Below, in pieces: positions 23,401 to 38,400 of a stretch of DNA of 64,000 nucleotides. The stretch lies in assembly GCA_963082875.1 (NCBI GenBank), contig OY720100.1, positions 16,020,591 to 16,084,590 on the forward strand. Direction: 5' to 3'. Origin of the DNA: Corella eumyota. Its lineage: Eukaryota; Chordata; Ascidiacea; Phlebobranchia; Corellidae. The translations under genes were made by a program, and so were the position numbers. Each line of letters opens with the position of its first letter. Positions within the stretch are counted from its first letter, which is position 1. The notes below the pieces were generated by a model that saw only the letters and a program-made list of their open reading frames with translations, searched no databases and was not told where the DNA came from.

Positions 23401-26400
23401 TTTCTTTTTAGAAATGTACTTGAGACCTCCCTATCCACCTAAAGGGATAAGAATTGGGGTGATTGCGCAAAACGCTATCAATTTGTTTTGGAGGCGACCT
23501 GATGACCTCGTTACGTCATACTTGGTTCAATATCGACCAAAGTTTGCAAACGAAGATTACAAAGAAATCAGAACATCATTAGGTATTTAAAAAAAATTAT
23601 TTTGCACTATTTGTCAATTATGTTATTGGCTTAATATTTTATTTTACATAATATTGATAAAAAATTAATTAGTTATTTTAGATGTTGGTTGAAATGGAAT
23701 TTATTTGTACTTTTTTAAGTTGTTTTATACCTGTTTTAGTTAAATTAAAGCCTGGTCTGTGTGATAATCTTTTTGCTTTAAAGTGGAAACTTGAATAAGT
23801 TAAATTTGTAACAAAACTGTCATGTACTTAGAATTGTCACAAAAGGATTAAGTTTCTTTAGGTTTTTAGACCACCCAACAAACCGTTTTTTTAAATTAAT
23901 TTTAATTGTACAGCCAATATGAATGACAATTTGTACATTAAAATCTTTAAAATACTTTTTGTCAAAATATGGATATTGATTATAATTTCAGAGTATAAAA
24001 TGGATGATAAAATTTCCTGAAAAAAAATTTTTATTTATTTATTCAGGTTTAGAAGAAGTTATGTTACAAGATCTAAGAACGACCGACTATGAGATCCGAA
24101 TTTTTGCACTCGGTGTTAATTCTACGTCACGACCTACTGACGTCACTTATGATGTAGCATGTGCTGGTGTAAAATTAGATATGCTTGTACTTGCAGACGA
24201 GTCGTGGTACGTAATTTTAATGTAAACTCTTGGTTTTGTAATAAACTTTAATTTTTTACATCTTTTAAATTTTTTATGGATTTTATTAAAATTTAATGAA
24301 GGTGTAAAAATGCAAAAAAATCATGGCACGTTTTTAACTATAAAACTGGGTTTTTGATTTCTTCAATACACACCTTCGTTAAAAGCTAAATAATGAATTA
24401 AATATGCATGAGAATTATTATAATATAAGTTTTATGTAGTAAACCGCACGTTTAACCCTTAAAGAGTCAAGTACTTTATTGCATACAAAACAAACCGCAC
24501 CGTTGTTCGCTTGTCAAAATGTGATGGGCAACCTTTAAAAAGTATCGGTTTACCAAAATTGCGACTTAAAACAAGCTTAATGGACGATGGTATTGACAGT
24601 TGACTTATGTTACCATCTATTGATTTTGCACAACACTAAAAGGGGTTGTGGTTATGCTAAAAGCGTAACTGACAATTTGATAGATATTTGGTCATGATTT
24701 ATGTAAAAATAATATTTATTAAATATTTATATGTCTATTCTTTCTGTCTAATTAAACAATATAAAATTTATTTTGCTAATTTATAAAACTTATATTGCAA
24801 AGGAAAAAATTCCACCATTTTCTATATTAATTATATGTCAAAATTTGGGAAAATGAAAGTCTTTTTATTTGCCTTACACTATGAATTATTTATTTATTTA
24901 TTTTTCTGTCTTTTTTTTCTTTAGGAGTGTACATGCCGAAAATTTCGAGAAACTCCGTGAGTTTTTGCATTTATTTTCGGGTGCATTCTTAATCGGCCCA
25001 ACTATGGGTCGCATTGGTATCGTATTATATTCAACTAAGCCTCGTCTTGGTGCTCCCTTGTCGACTTATACAAACAAGCGAGATTTGCAGCAAAGAATCC
25101 GCGAACTAAGGTTGGTTCCAAAGATAATTTTAAACCTAATTCTGACTTTGTATACACTGTCAGTGTAAACTATGGCAATTTTCCTTGTTGTAATTGTTCA
25201 ACTTTATACTTGATATTAAGAATTGATTTTTTGTTTCAAATACAGTTTTAAAACTTTATGTTTTAGATATTCTGGTGGGATAACAAACACTGGTTTGGCT
25301 TTGTCATATTCCCTTGAATATGGGTTTGAGTATGCAAGATCAAAGGCCGTTAAAGTTGTGCTGGTTGTTACTGATGGGAAATCTGATGATGACGTATTAC
25401 GTGAGGCTAAAGTAAGTGTTAAAGTTTGTAAAACTTTTTTGTGTAAAAATTTTTTTCAATAATTATGTTTAAAAATACTTTTTAACTTTAGTTAAAGAAA
25501 ATATATAGGCTGTATACCTTTAAACTAATAAGACAATATCAGTAAACAAAATGAATTAAAAAAAATGCTAAAGTAACTTTAAGACTGAACCGATGTAACG
25601 AAAGTTACAACAATTGACTAAACTCAAAAAGCAGTTAAATCAATTATGTAAAATAGGATAAATTTTATTATTTCACTTTTTAATTTTAGCTATTAAAAGA
25701 CAACGGTGTGATATTGATGACGGTCGGAGTTGGAAGCAAAATCGACAAAGAACAATTATCAATGATGTCATCAAGTCCCAATACCTCGCATTCATACCAC
25801 ACTAACACGTACGATGATCTGTTGAACTTTCAGCCTTCTTTGGTGCGATCTGTGTGCACCAACGTACTTGGTTCTTTTAAAAAATGTAAGTATTAAAGAA
25901 AAGCGTTTTTTTTTAATATTTATTTTCGATGAGAAGAGGTCGACTTTACGGTCTAAGCATAAAGTAACATCAGTCACCTTGACTCAGTCTCGAGTTGTCT
26001 TTGATTTTGTAGTTTATAATTTTCCGATAATTAAACTGTTCATTCGGTTTTGGTTTTGGCTAAGTGGGAGTTTATATCATGAATAGTGCTTTACCCAAGA
26101 GCTGTATAGCATGAGATCAGTGGGATCGAACCTAGGATGAAATCTTATAACCAATCGAAATTTTTTTTAAATTTTAATGCTTTATTTAAACAATTTCTTT
26201 GTATTAAAAACCTAATATAATTTAGTGCACCCCCCGTTAAGATCGCCTTCTAATCTACGAGTGACGCATATTGGTGACGTAGCTGCGACCATCGAATGGG
26301 AGGAGAGGGAACCGAGAAGTGTGACCGGGTACCAGGTTGTTTACGAGACCGGAACGCACCGGGAGACCAGAACATTGGCAAAGAACGACAGGTTTGTATC

Positions 26401-29400
26401 AATAAAAAGTTTTATTTAAAAAGAAAATTTTAAAATAAATTTTCTACTACAAATTATTTTGACTAAGGTTTAAAATAAATTTTTTAAAAAAATTTGATCA
26501 AAAAAGCCTTTTACATAATTATTCATAATAAAAATTTTAAAAAAATTGTACGATTAGCCAAAGATTGGTTGATTAATGTACAATATACAGTTAAAGATAT
26601 TCTCTGATTTAACACAAGTAGAAAATTGATCTTTGTTCAACTTATTTTGTTCGTAATAAGGTATTTGGACATATCTGGACTTGAATCCGGAAGTCTTTAC
26701 AACGTTTTTATTTTTTCGTTTGGGTATCGTAAAGATAGTGCACCAACAACAGCAACTTTCACAACATGTAAGAAATCTTAAGTTAAAATAAGTACTCTTC
26801 AATTTAACTAGGAGAGTGGATTAAATTGTTTATTGTTAGGGTTTATTGATGTAAAAGTTGTTTTTAAACATCAAAGTATCGAATAATAGTTTGATACAAT
26901 AGTTATTATTTTTATGTTTCAGTATTGCTTTAGTATAAATCTTTTGTTATTATTTTCTAAATTGGTTTTATAGTAAAGTATTTGTATAACAGTAATGCTA
27001 CCACCAAGAAATGTGAAGGTTGTAAATATTGAAACAAACTCTGCAACGGTGACTTGGGAATCTGCATCTTCAGCCGCGGTCGGATATCGAATACTTGTCG
27101 CAATTCAACAAACAAATGATCTTATTATGTCGACAAGTGTTGGTATATAGCTTTGTGGAAATCTTATTTTATGGATTTGATTGTAAAATCAAATTTTATC
27201 TTTTATCTTTAAAGTGTTTGCAAATTTCTGTTTTAAAAAAGTGAAAAAATTTCTCCAATTTTTTCGATTTGGTTTTAAATCTTAAAAAATTTATTTAATT
27301 TTTTCTAATCAAGGTGGTACATTTTTATCTGCTGAGGTGAATCATCTTATGCCAGGAAATCGATATAATCTAAGTATTAGCGCAATTTACAGGAACAACA
27401 AGGAGAGTTCAGCAGAAATGCGTTTTTTTACTACAGGTAATTAAGTTAAAACTTCTTTTTAAATAATTTTAAAACAATGTCATTAAAGAAAAGTAAGTAG
27501 TTGTATAAACATAATATTAACTTTGTTGTCGCAATGCTTATCTAACATACACTGCAAAATTGCTATGAATGTACTGTATGTTTACAATATCAAATTTAAT
27601 TCCTGAATGTAATTAGTATGCAAATTTTGTAAAGCAATAACAGTCAATATTTTATAGAAATAGTTGCACCAAAAAGTTTGTACGTCAATAATATCCGCGA
27701 ATCATCCGTAAACCTTCAATGGAGCCGACTCCGGTCACATTCGGACCTTTCAGGTGGTAACCGAATGAACCCGGTAGTATATGAAGTTGAAATATTGGAT
27801 AGCAACAGAAGGACGGTTACTACTCGAACCTTCAACTCTCAAGAAGGTCAAATACCTGATGACAACTACGTTTCAAACTATGTTATTGATTCGGACTTTT
27901 TATCTGCAACTTTTCATTATCTTGTGCCAGGAAGCACTTATAACGCAAGTGTTAAGGTAAGAAAAGTCTGTAATATAGAAAAAAAAGTATTTTTAAATAT
28001 TATAATAAAAAGGCTGTCCAGGGTATACACTTACAATAACATTTGATACCTTGAGTTTTGTAACTTTGCATATCTTGTTTGTTTTGACTTGCAACATTTT
28101 TATTACTTTAGGCATTAATTGGAGACAATTCTAGTCCTGCAAAAACTGTACAATTCTCAACACTTCCCACTTCAATTCGGATCGACCTTGTTATCGCCGT
28201 TGAAGTTTCACGAGAATTAAATAGCCGCGAGACAGCGCATGTGCGCTCGTTTTTGAAATCTTTAGTGCAAGCTTCCCAAGTCGGAAATAATGCTTTAAGG
28301 TTACTATAAGAAATTACTTTTTTGTATTCACATAATGATTTTAGAGCTTAGGCAAATAATGGTATTTAATTTATTTTAAACCTATTTTATTGTGTTAGTC
28401 AGGGTAACGAATATATATGTATATTTTTTTTATACTACGTTATAACATAGTCACTGAACCGAATTTTGTTTGTAGAGTTGGAATTATGTTGCTTGAGGAT
28501 ACACCTAAAATTGTGATCGACTTAGCCAACTCTGAAAGTAGAACTGAAATTGTAGAACAAATATCTGACATTGATGTCACTTTTGGGGCTCACCGCTTGG
28601 AAGAAAATGTTTTCCTTGACGAATTACGAGTAAAAAATAGTTAAACATATTATTTTAATAACTTTTAATGAATTCAACATATGTTTGTGTACCTTTTAAA
28701 TAAAGATACAAATATTTTTTTATGTAGATTAGTTGTAACTTCTTTTAAACCTTTTTAAAACTTGAATAATGAGTTATTTTTTATTTGTTCAACATAACGA
28801 CTAAGTTTTTTTTCATGTATACATTTATTATTTTAACACAGAACGCATTTTCTACATCAAGATCTGGTGTTAGTAAGGTCTTGCTTTTACTTAATACTAA
28901 CCAACATCACAGCAATGTTTTACCTGACGAAGCCGACTTGGAAGAATTAGGAATTATTCCAATTGTTGTGCAAATGGCTTCAGAGTTTATTGGGTCAAGG
29001 TAATTAAAAGCTTTATCATGCTTTGATGTTTTTTGATTTAAACAAAGTAAATCTTTAAAAATTTATATTAAGCATAAATTTGTTGGTCTAAATAATATTT
29101 TAAAAAATTTATTCTTGATACGGTATTTTTTTTTTTTTTTAAGAATAGTTGGTTTATAGTTAAAATAAAAAGCAAATCTTATAAACCTTTTCGATTATTT
29201 TTAATATTTTATTTTCTTTTGCAGTAATGTAAAACGTCTTTACTCATTTGAAAGCACTGAATCTTTATATCAAGCTGTTCCATTGTTGACAAGAGATTTT
29301 AAGTTAATTGAAAGAAATCCAATCGATCGTGTTTTGAACGAACGCAGACTTATGGCAACAAATTTCAGAACTTACAACATAACTGCAAAGTAAATTTAAA

Positions 29401-32400
29401 TACACTTTTAACCGTTTTACTATTTATAATCACCTAAGGACTATAATACGGTGTTTCTAAATATCTTTAAAAACTATGAAAGTGAAAGATCGGAACAAGT
29501 AAAAGAATTAACATTTTAGAGATTTATGTCGTGAAATTTTAACTTATTATATTATTAAACCTGTGTTTTTAGCAATGCTGTGATTGGCTGGGAACCTCCA
29601 CAAGTTACACCTTGGTCATATCAAGTTATAGTTACCTCTAATGGTGAATATGTTGCTGTAACAACATTACAAGCAAGGTAACAAATATTTTAAAATGAGT
29701 CAAAACTTATATTAAAACTACAATTTTATTTTGAATTAAGGAAAAAACGTTTTTGTTAGTTTATCGCCACTAGTTTTTCTAAAATTATGGTTACTTTAGG
29801 TTTTATAAATTTGATTTATTCTAGATTCGATTTTTTTTTAGAAATCGTTGGTTAATGTTGAGTGGTTTGCGATCAAACGCTGCTTATCATGTAATCTTGA
29901 AGTTATTTGGTAAAGATATCAACGCCATTTCAGAGTTAAATTTTATTGCCAAACAAGGTTCTTATACCTCTGATGCAGCATTTAAAGTTCAGGGATTTAC
30001 TGATTTTAGCACTCTTCAAAATAAACTGCAAAGCTTAGCCAGAAATACTGAAATTCTAACCTCTACCATACCTCAAATTGATAGTACTACGATGTCTACA
30101 AGTCTTCCAAATAAGTTTGACCAACTTGATTTAATTGAACCGATTATTGAAAGTCCAAAGAGTGGTTTAGACGAAGCATCAAGTATTTTAAATGAAAGTG
30201 TTAGCGACATATCCCATTCTATCGTTATTCAACCTCCTACACAAGGTAAAGTGTTGTAACTAACAAAATATAAGTTAAAGTTACTTTAGTTTTACGTTCT
30301 TCTAATCTACGTAAAATAGTACATGTCTTGTAAAGTGAAAGGTGTTCATTACTTTTTTTTATCAGTTTGTGGTGATTCAGTAATTTAACTTGATTCCTGG
30401 TATTTGCAATTACAAATGTTAAAAGTGTTTTGTGTTTGCGCTTTTCATATATCAACTTCGTTTAGTTAAAACGTTCTTTTTATTGGCAATTTAGTAAGAG
30501 ATGGTCCGCGACTGCCCAGTCCTGAAATTACTCGGCCTGAAGGGGTTTTGTTTTCCAAGGGTGTATCAAATAATAAAATACAGTCTCCTGCATCATCTGA
30601 TCAGTCAATTCTATTTAATGTTACTCGTAAGAATCACCGGTCTGTTATGCTTTCTTGGAAGACACTTAAACATGTTGAAAGAAAATTAAGGTAAGTTCAA
30701 GTACTGTTTAAAAAATTTAGTTTAGGAAAAACTTTATAAATTTTAAACTTGAAATATTTTAATACTGTTATGTTTTTTAGATATCGAATTAAGGTATATC
30801 TTGTTGAATCATCTGGTAATCGCATCTTCAAGCGCACAAAATACCCTGCAAATGGCAGAAGTAAGCAACTTATAAGCAACTTATTACCTGGAACGACATA
30901 TTTCTTTACGTTGGATGAATTTTCTAAGGGCAAAAAACATCATGATAGGGTCGTGGCTCAGCTATTCATAACGGTAAATGTTTATGTACAGTTTTATTGA
31001 AATTACAGTAAAGTAAGAAAGGTTTTCGTAAAATAAAGATAATTTATTAACAGACTGACGTTGAAAGTCCGGTATTGCACGCTGTTACATATACGAATAC
31101 ATCGTCTGCACGATTAACATGGAAGAGACAAAGACAACCAGCATCTGATTACGAGTTTATGATTTATGAAGATACAACTAACCGAACTTTTTTCAAGAAA
31201 GTTATAGTTCAAAGAGCTTCAACAAAGAAAAACTCTTACATACATGGTAATAAACTGTAACTATTGTGTAAACTTATTGGTTATTAAATAAAACAAAATC
31301 TAACAGGATTACAGCCAGGAACAAATTACACTGCTTTTGTAACTGCGATTTACAACACCAAAAGAAGCAAAACATCAAGTGTTAGTTTTACAACAAGTAT
31401 GTTCAAAATTTCCAAATTTAATTTGTAACATTAATAAACTGTTTTTTAGTGTAGCTTGCTTATTCACATTACTTTTTAAGGGCCGCATCGACCTATAAAC
31501 TTGCAAGTTAATCGCATTTCTCGATTTCGATATAGAGTTTCATGGCAACGACCAGCGGGAAGATTAACAAGTTATAAATTCAAGTAAGTTTTTTAATCGA
31601 TTTGCCGTGTATGGTTTGCATTTCATTGTCGTAATATGGTGACGACTTGCATATTAATATTTGTTCTTTGTGATTTACCCGAGCACTACAAAAGGCAGTT
31701 TGGTTTGTTTTATAGGCCTATAAACTGAATATAATAATATAACTCTAATTTGTAGATTTTTAAAGTTTAAGTATATACTAAATTTAAGAATAACCAAAAA
31801 AACTGAGATCTAACAAATTTAAAAAAAAATTTTAATAGAATCAAAAATAATTTTAGGCTTAAGTGCACCTGATAAAAATTGAAATTCTTTTTAGGTACAA
31901 AATAAGAGGAATTGTTAAACAAATCAATGTTGATAAGAACACTTTACATTTTGACGTTAATGTTCCGGACAACTCAAGATTGTTGATAGTTGGATATACA
32001 TACTCAGGTTTAATTTTTTTATTATTTGGACCTTTATTAAAATACTATACTTAAATTTAATAAAAAGTAAACATTTAGGAGTACGTAGAAGCGAATGGAC
32101 ACGAGTAATTCTAAAAACAGGGTCTTCAGAAAATGATTCACCAAGCTTAGCAGATTATGTATCAGAAAAGGACAACGACTTAGATTTTATTGAGGTTTGT
32201 AAAAAATTAAAAATATATAAAACTATAGCAAACATTAAAATAAATTTAAATTATTTCCTTTAAAGGATGAAATAATAGACACAAAAAATAGAAATTCAAA
32301 CAACAGAAACCCTACAAATCGAGATCCAAACAACAAAGATCTAAACAACAGAGATCAAAACAACAGAGATCCAAACAACAGAGATCCAAATAACAGAGAT

Positions 32401-35400
32401 CCAAACAACAGAGATCCAAACAACAGAGATCCAACCAATCGAGATCCAAACAACAAAGGTATAAACAACAGAGATCAAACGAATCGAGATCCAAATAACA
32501 AAGATATAAACAACAGAGATCAAACTTACCGAGATCCATCTGATCGTGATCCTAACAATGCAGATCCAAACAATAGAGATTCAAACAACAAATATCCGAA
32601 AAATCGAGATCCAACTGATCGAGATCCAAACAATAGAGATCCGAAAAATCAAGATTCAACTACCCGAAGTCCAACAGATCAAGACTCAAATGATCGAAAC
32701 CCAACTGATCTAGATCCAAACAATAGAGATCCAACTAATCGAGACCCAAACAACAGAGACTCAACCAATAAAGATCCAAACAACAGAGATCCGAACAATC
32801 GAGATCCAAACAACAGAGATCCAATTGATCGAGATCCGAGCAATAGAGACCCAACTGATCGAGACCCAACTGATCGAGACCCAATGAACAAAAATTCGAA
32901 CAATCGAGAACCAACAGATCGAGATCCAAACAATCAAGATCCAAACAACAGAGATACGAAAAATAGAAATCCAAACAATAGAGATCCAAACAATAGAGAT
33001 TCAAACAATCGAAACCTAAACAATCGAGACCCAGACAACAGAGATCCAACTGATCAGGACCCAACTGATCGATTTTTAAACAACAGAGACCCAAAAAATC
33101 GAAATCCAACTAACCGAGATCCAAATAATCGAGATCCAACTGATCGAAATCCAAACAATAGAGATCCAACAGATCGAGATCCAACAGATCGAGATCCAAA
33201 TAACAAAGATCCAACAGGTCGTGATCTAAACAACAGAGACCCAACAGAACAAGATACAAACAACAGAGACCCAACAAGTCGAAATCCAAATAACAAAGTT
33301 ACAACTGGTCGAGATCCAAACAATAGAGATCCAATTGATCGAGATCCAAACACCAGAGACCCAACAAATCGAGATCCAAACAATAGAGACCCAACAAATC
33401 AAGATCCAAAAAACAGAGACCCAATAGCTCGAGATCCTAACAACAAAGATCCAATTGATCGTGATTCAAACAACAGAAACCCAATTGATCGAGATTCAAA
33501 CAACAGAGATCCAACAAATCGAGATCCAAACAACAGAGACCCAACCAATCGAGATCCAAACAACAAAGATCCAATTGATCGAGATCCAAACAACAGAGAT
33601 TCAACAGATCGAGATCTAAGCACTAAAGACCCAACAGGTCGAGATCCAAATAACAAAGATCCAAGTGATCGAGATCCAAACAACAAAGACCCAACCGGTC
33701 GAGATCCAAACAACAGAGATCCAACAGATCGAGATCCAAACAACAGAGATCCAACAGATCGAGATCCAAACAACAAAGATCCAACAGATCGAGATCCAAA
33801 CAACAAAGATCCAACAGATCGAGATCCAAACAACAGAGATCCAACAGATCGAGATCCAAACAACAGAGATCCAACAGATCGAGATCCAAACAACAAAGAT
33901 CCAACAGATCGAGATCCAAACAACAGAGACCCAACAGGTCGAGATTCAAACAACAGAGATCTAACAGATCAAGATCCAAACAACAGAAATCTAACAGATC
34001 AAGATCCAAACAACAGAGATCCAACAGATCGAGATCCAAACAACAAAGATCCAACAGATCGAGATCCAAACAACAGAGATCCAACAGATCGAGATCCAAA
34101 CAACAAAGACCCAACCGGTCGAGATCCAAACAACAGAGATCCAACAGATCGAGATCCAAACAACAGAGATCCAACAGATAGAGATCTAAACAACAGAGAC
34201 TCATCAGGTCGAGATTCAAACAACAGAGATCTAACAGATCAAGATCCAAACAACAGAGATCCAACAGATCGAGATCCAAACAACAAAGATCCAACAGATC
34301 GAGATCCAAACAACAGAGACCCAACAGGTCGAGATTCAAACAACAGAGATCTAACAGATCAAGATCCAAACAACAGAGATCTAACAGATCAAGATCCAAA
34401 CAACAGAGATCCAACAGATCGAGATCCAAACAACAAAGATCCAACAGATCGAGATCCAAACAACAGAGATCCAACAGATCGAGATCAAAACAACAGAGAC
34501 CCAACAGATCAAGATACAAACAACAGAGATCTAACAGATCAAGATCCAAACAACAAAGATCCAACAGATCGAGATCCAAACAACAGAGATCCAACAGATC
34601 GAGATCCAAACAACAGAGACCCAACAGATCAAGATCCAAACAACAAAGATCCAACAGATCGAGATCCAAACAACAAAGATCCAACAGATCGAGATCCAAA
34701 CAACAGAGACCCAACAGGTCGAGATTCAAACAACAAAGATCTAATTGTTCACGATCCAAACAACAGAGATCCAACAGATCGAGATCCAAATAACAGAGAC
34801 CCAATAGCTCGAGATCCAAACAACAAAGATCCAATTGATCGTGATTCAAACAACAGAGACCCAACAAATCGAGATCCAAACAACAAAGACCCAACCGGTC
34901 AAGATCCAAACAACAGAGATACAACAAATCGAGATCCAAACAACAGAGACCCAATAGCTCGAGATCCAAACAAAAGAGACCCATCAGGTCGAGATCCAAA
35001 TACCAGAGACCCAACAGATCGAGATCCAAACAACAGAGACCCAACAGATCGAAATCCAAAAAATAAAGTTACAACTGGTCGAGATCCAAATAACAAAGTT
35101 CTAACTGATCGAGATCCAAACAACAGAGACCCAACAGATCGAGATCCAAACAACATAAACTCAACAGGTCGAGATCCAAACAACAGAGATCCAATTGATC
35201 GAGATCCAAACACCAGAGACCCAACAAATCGAGATCCAAACAACAGAGACCCAACAGATCAAGATCCAAACAAAAGAGACCCAATAGCTCGAGATCCAAA
35301 CAGCAAAGATCCAATTGATCGTGATTCAAACAACAGAAACCCAACTGATCGAGATTCAAACAACAAAGATCCAATTTATCGAGATCCAAACAACAGAGAT

Positions 35401-38400
35401 CCAACAGATCGAGATCCAAGCACTAAAGACCCAATAGCTCGAGATCCAAACAACAAAGATCCAATTGATCGTGATTCAAACAACAGGGACCCAACAAAGC
35501 GAGATCCAAACAACAAAGACGCAACCGGTCAAGATCCAAACAACAGAGATCCAAACAACAGAGACCCAATAGCTCGAGATCCAAACAACAGAGACCCATC
35601 AGGTCGAGATCTAAACAAAAGAGACCCAACAAATCGAAATCCAAACAACAGAGATCCAACCAATCGAGATCCAAACAACAAAGATCCAATTGATCGAAAT
35701 CCAAACAACAAAGTTCCAAGTGATCAAGATCCAAATAACAAAGACCCAACCGGACAAGATCCAAACAACAGAGATTCAACAGATCGAGATCCAAACAACA
35801 GAGATCCAACAGATCGAGATCCAAACAACAGAAACCCAATAGCTCGAGATCCAAACAACAAAGATCTAATTGATCGTGATTCAAACAACAGAAACCCAAC
35901 TGATCGAGATTCAAACAAAAGAGATCCAACAAATCGAGATCCAAACGACAGAGACTCAACCAATCGAGATCCAAACAACAAAGATCCAATTGATCGAGAT
36001 CCAAACAACAGATTTCAATCAGATCGAGATCCAAGCACTAAAGACCCAACAGTACAAGATCCAAAGAACAGAGATCCAACAAATCAAGATCCAAACAACA
36101 GAGATCCAACAAATCGAGATCCAAACAACAGAGACCCAATAGCTCGAAATCCAAACAACAGAGATCCAATTGATCGAGATCCAAACAACAGAGATCGAAC
36201 AGAACGAGATCCAAACAACAGAGATCCAACAGATCGAGATCCAAACAACAGATACCCAACAGATAGAGATGCAAACAACAGAGACCCAACAAGTCGAGAT
36301 CCAAACAACAGAGATCCAACAGATCAAAATCCAAACAACAGAGATCCAACAGATCTAGATCCAAACAACAGAGACCCAACAGATAGAGATCCAAACAACA
36401 GAGACCCATCAGGTCGAGATCCAAGCAACAGAGATTCAACAGATCGAGATCCAAACAACAGAGATCCAACAGATCGAGTTCCAAACAACAGAGACTCATT
36501 AGGTCGAGATCCAAACAACAGAGACCCATCAGGTCGACATTCAAACAACAGACCCCCATCAGATCGAGATCCAAACAACAGAGATCCAACAAATCGAGAG
36601 CCAAACAACACAGACCCATCAGGTCGAGATCCGAACAACAAAGATCCAGTTGATAAAGATCCAAACAACAAAGACCCAACAGGTCGAGATCCAAATAACA
36701 AAGTTCCAAGTGGTCGAGATCCAAACAACAAAGATCCAACAGATCGAGATCCAAACAACAAAGATCCAATTGATCGAGATCCGAACAACAAAGATCCAAC
36801 AGATCGAGATCCAAACAACAAAGTTCCAAGTGATCGAGATCCAAACAACAGCGATCCAATTGATCGAGATCCGAACAACAGAGATCCAAACAACAAAGAT
36901 CCAATTGATCGTGATTTAAACAACAGAGACCAAATCGGTCAAGATCCAAACAACAGAGATCCAACAAATCGAGATCCAAACAACAGAGACCCAACACATC
37001 GAGATCCAAACAACAAACACCCAATACCTCGAGATCCAAACAACAAAGATCCAATTGATCGTGTTTCAAACAACAGAACCCCAACTGATCGAGATTTAAA
37101 CAACAGAGATCCAACAAGTCGTGATCCAAACAACAAAGTTTCAAGTGATCGAGATCCAAACAACAAAGACCCATCAGGTCGGGATCCAAACAACAAAGAT
37201 CCAACAGATCGAGTTCCAAACAACAGAGATCCAACATATCGAGATCCAAACAACAGAGCCTCATCAGGTCGAGATCCAAACAACAGAGACGACCCATCAG
37301 TTCGAGATTCAAACAACAGAGACCCATCAGATCGAGATCCAAACAACAGAGATCCAATTGATCGAGATTCAATTAACAGAGATCCAATTGATCCTGATCC
37401 AAACAACAGACATCCAACAAATCGAGATCCAAACAACATAGACCCATCAGGTCGAGATCCAAACAACAAAGATTCAATTGATAGAGATCCAAACAACAGA
37501 AATCCAACAAATCGAGATCCAAACGACAAAGACCCAACAGGTCGAGATCCAAATAACAGAGACCCATCAGGTCGAGATCCAAACAACAAAGTTCCAAGTG
37601 GTCAAGATCCAAACAACAGAGATCCAACAGATCGAGATCCAAACAACAGAGACCCATCAGGTCGAGATCCAAACAACAAAGTTCCAAGTGATCGAGATCT
37701 AAACAACAGCGATTTAATTGATCGAGATCCAAACAACAGAGATCCAACAGATCGAGATCCAAACAACAGAGACCCAATAGCTCGAAATTCAAACAACAAA
37801 GACACAACCGGTCAAGATCCAAACAACAGAGACCCAACAAATCGAGATGCAAACAACAAAGACCCAACAAGTCGAGATCCAAACAACAAAGTTCTAAGTG
37901 ATCGAGATCCAAACAACAAAGATCCAGTTGATCCTGATTCAAACAACAGAGACCCAACAAATCGAGATCCAAACAACAAAGACCTAACCGGTCAAGATCC
38001 AAACAACAGAGATCCAACAAATCGAGATCCAAACAACAGAGACCCAACAAATCGAAATCCAAACAACAAAGACCCAACAGGTCGAGATCCAAACAACAGA
38101 GACCCATCAGGTCGAGATCCAAACAACAGAGACCCAACAGATCGAGATCCAAACAACAGAGATCCATCAGGTCGAGATCCAAACAACAGAAACCCATCAG
38201 GTCGAGATCCAAACAACAGAGACCCATCAGGTCGAGATCCAAACAACAGAGACCCAACAGATCGAGATCCAAACAACAGAGACCCATCAGGTCGAGATCC
38301 AAACAACAGAGACCCAACAGATCGAGATCCAAACAACAGAGACCCATCAGGTCGAGATCCAAACAACAGAGACCCAACAGATCGAGATCCAAACAACAGA

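Noticed and set aside
30237-30455. Minus-strand 72-codon frame in the matrix gene.
   Set aside because: No recognisable content; overlaps an intron and exon of a well-supported plus-strand gene.
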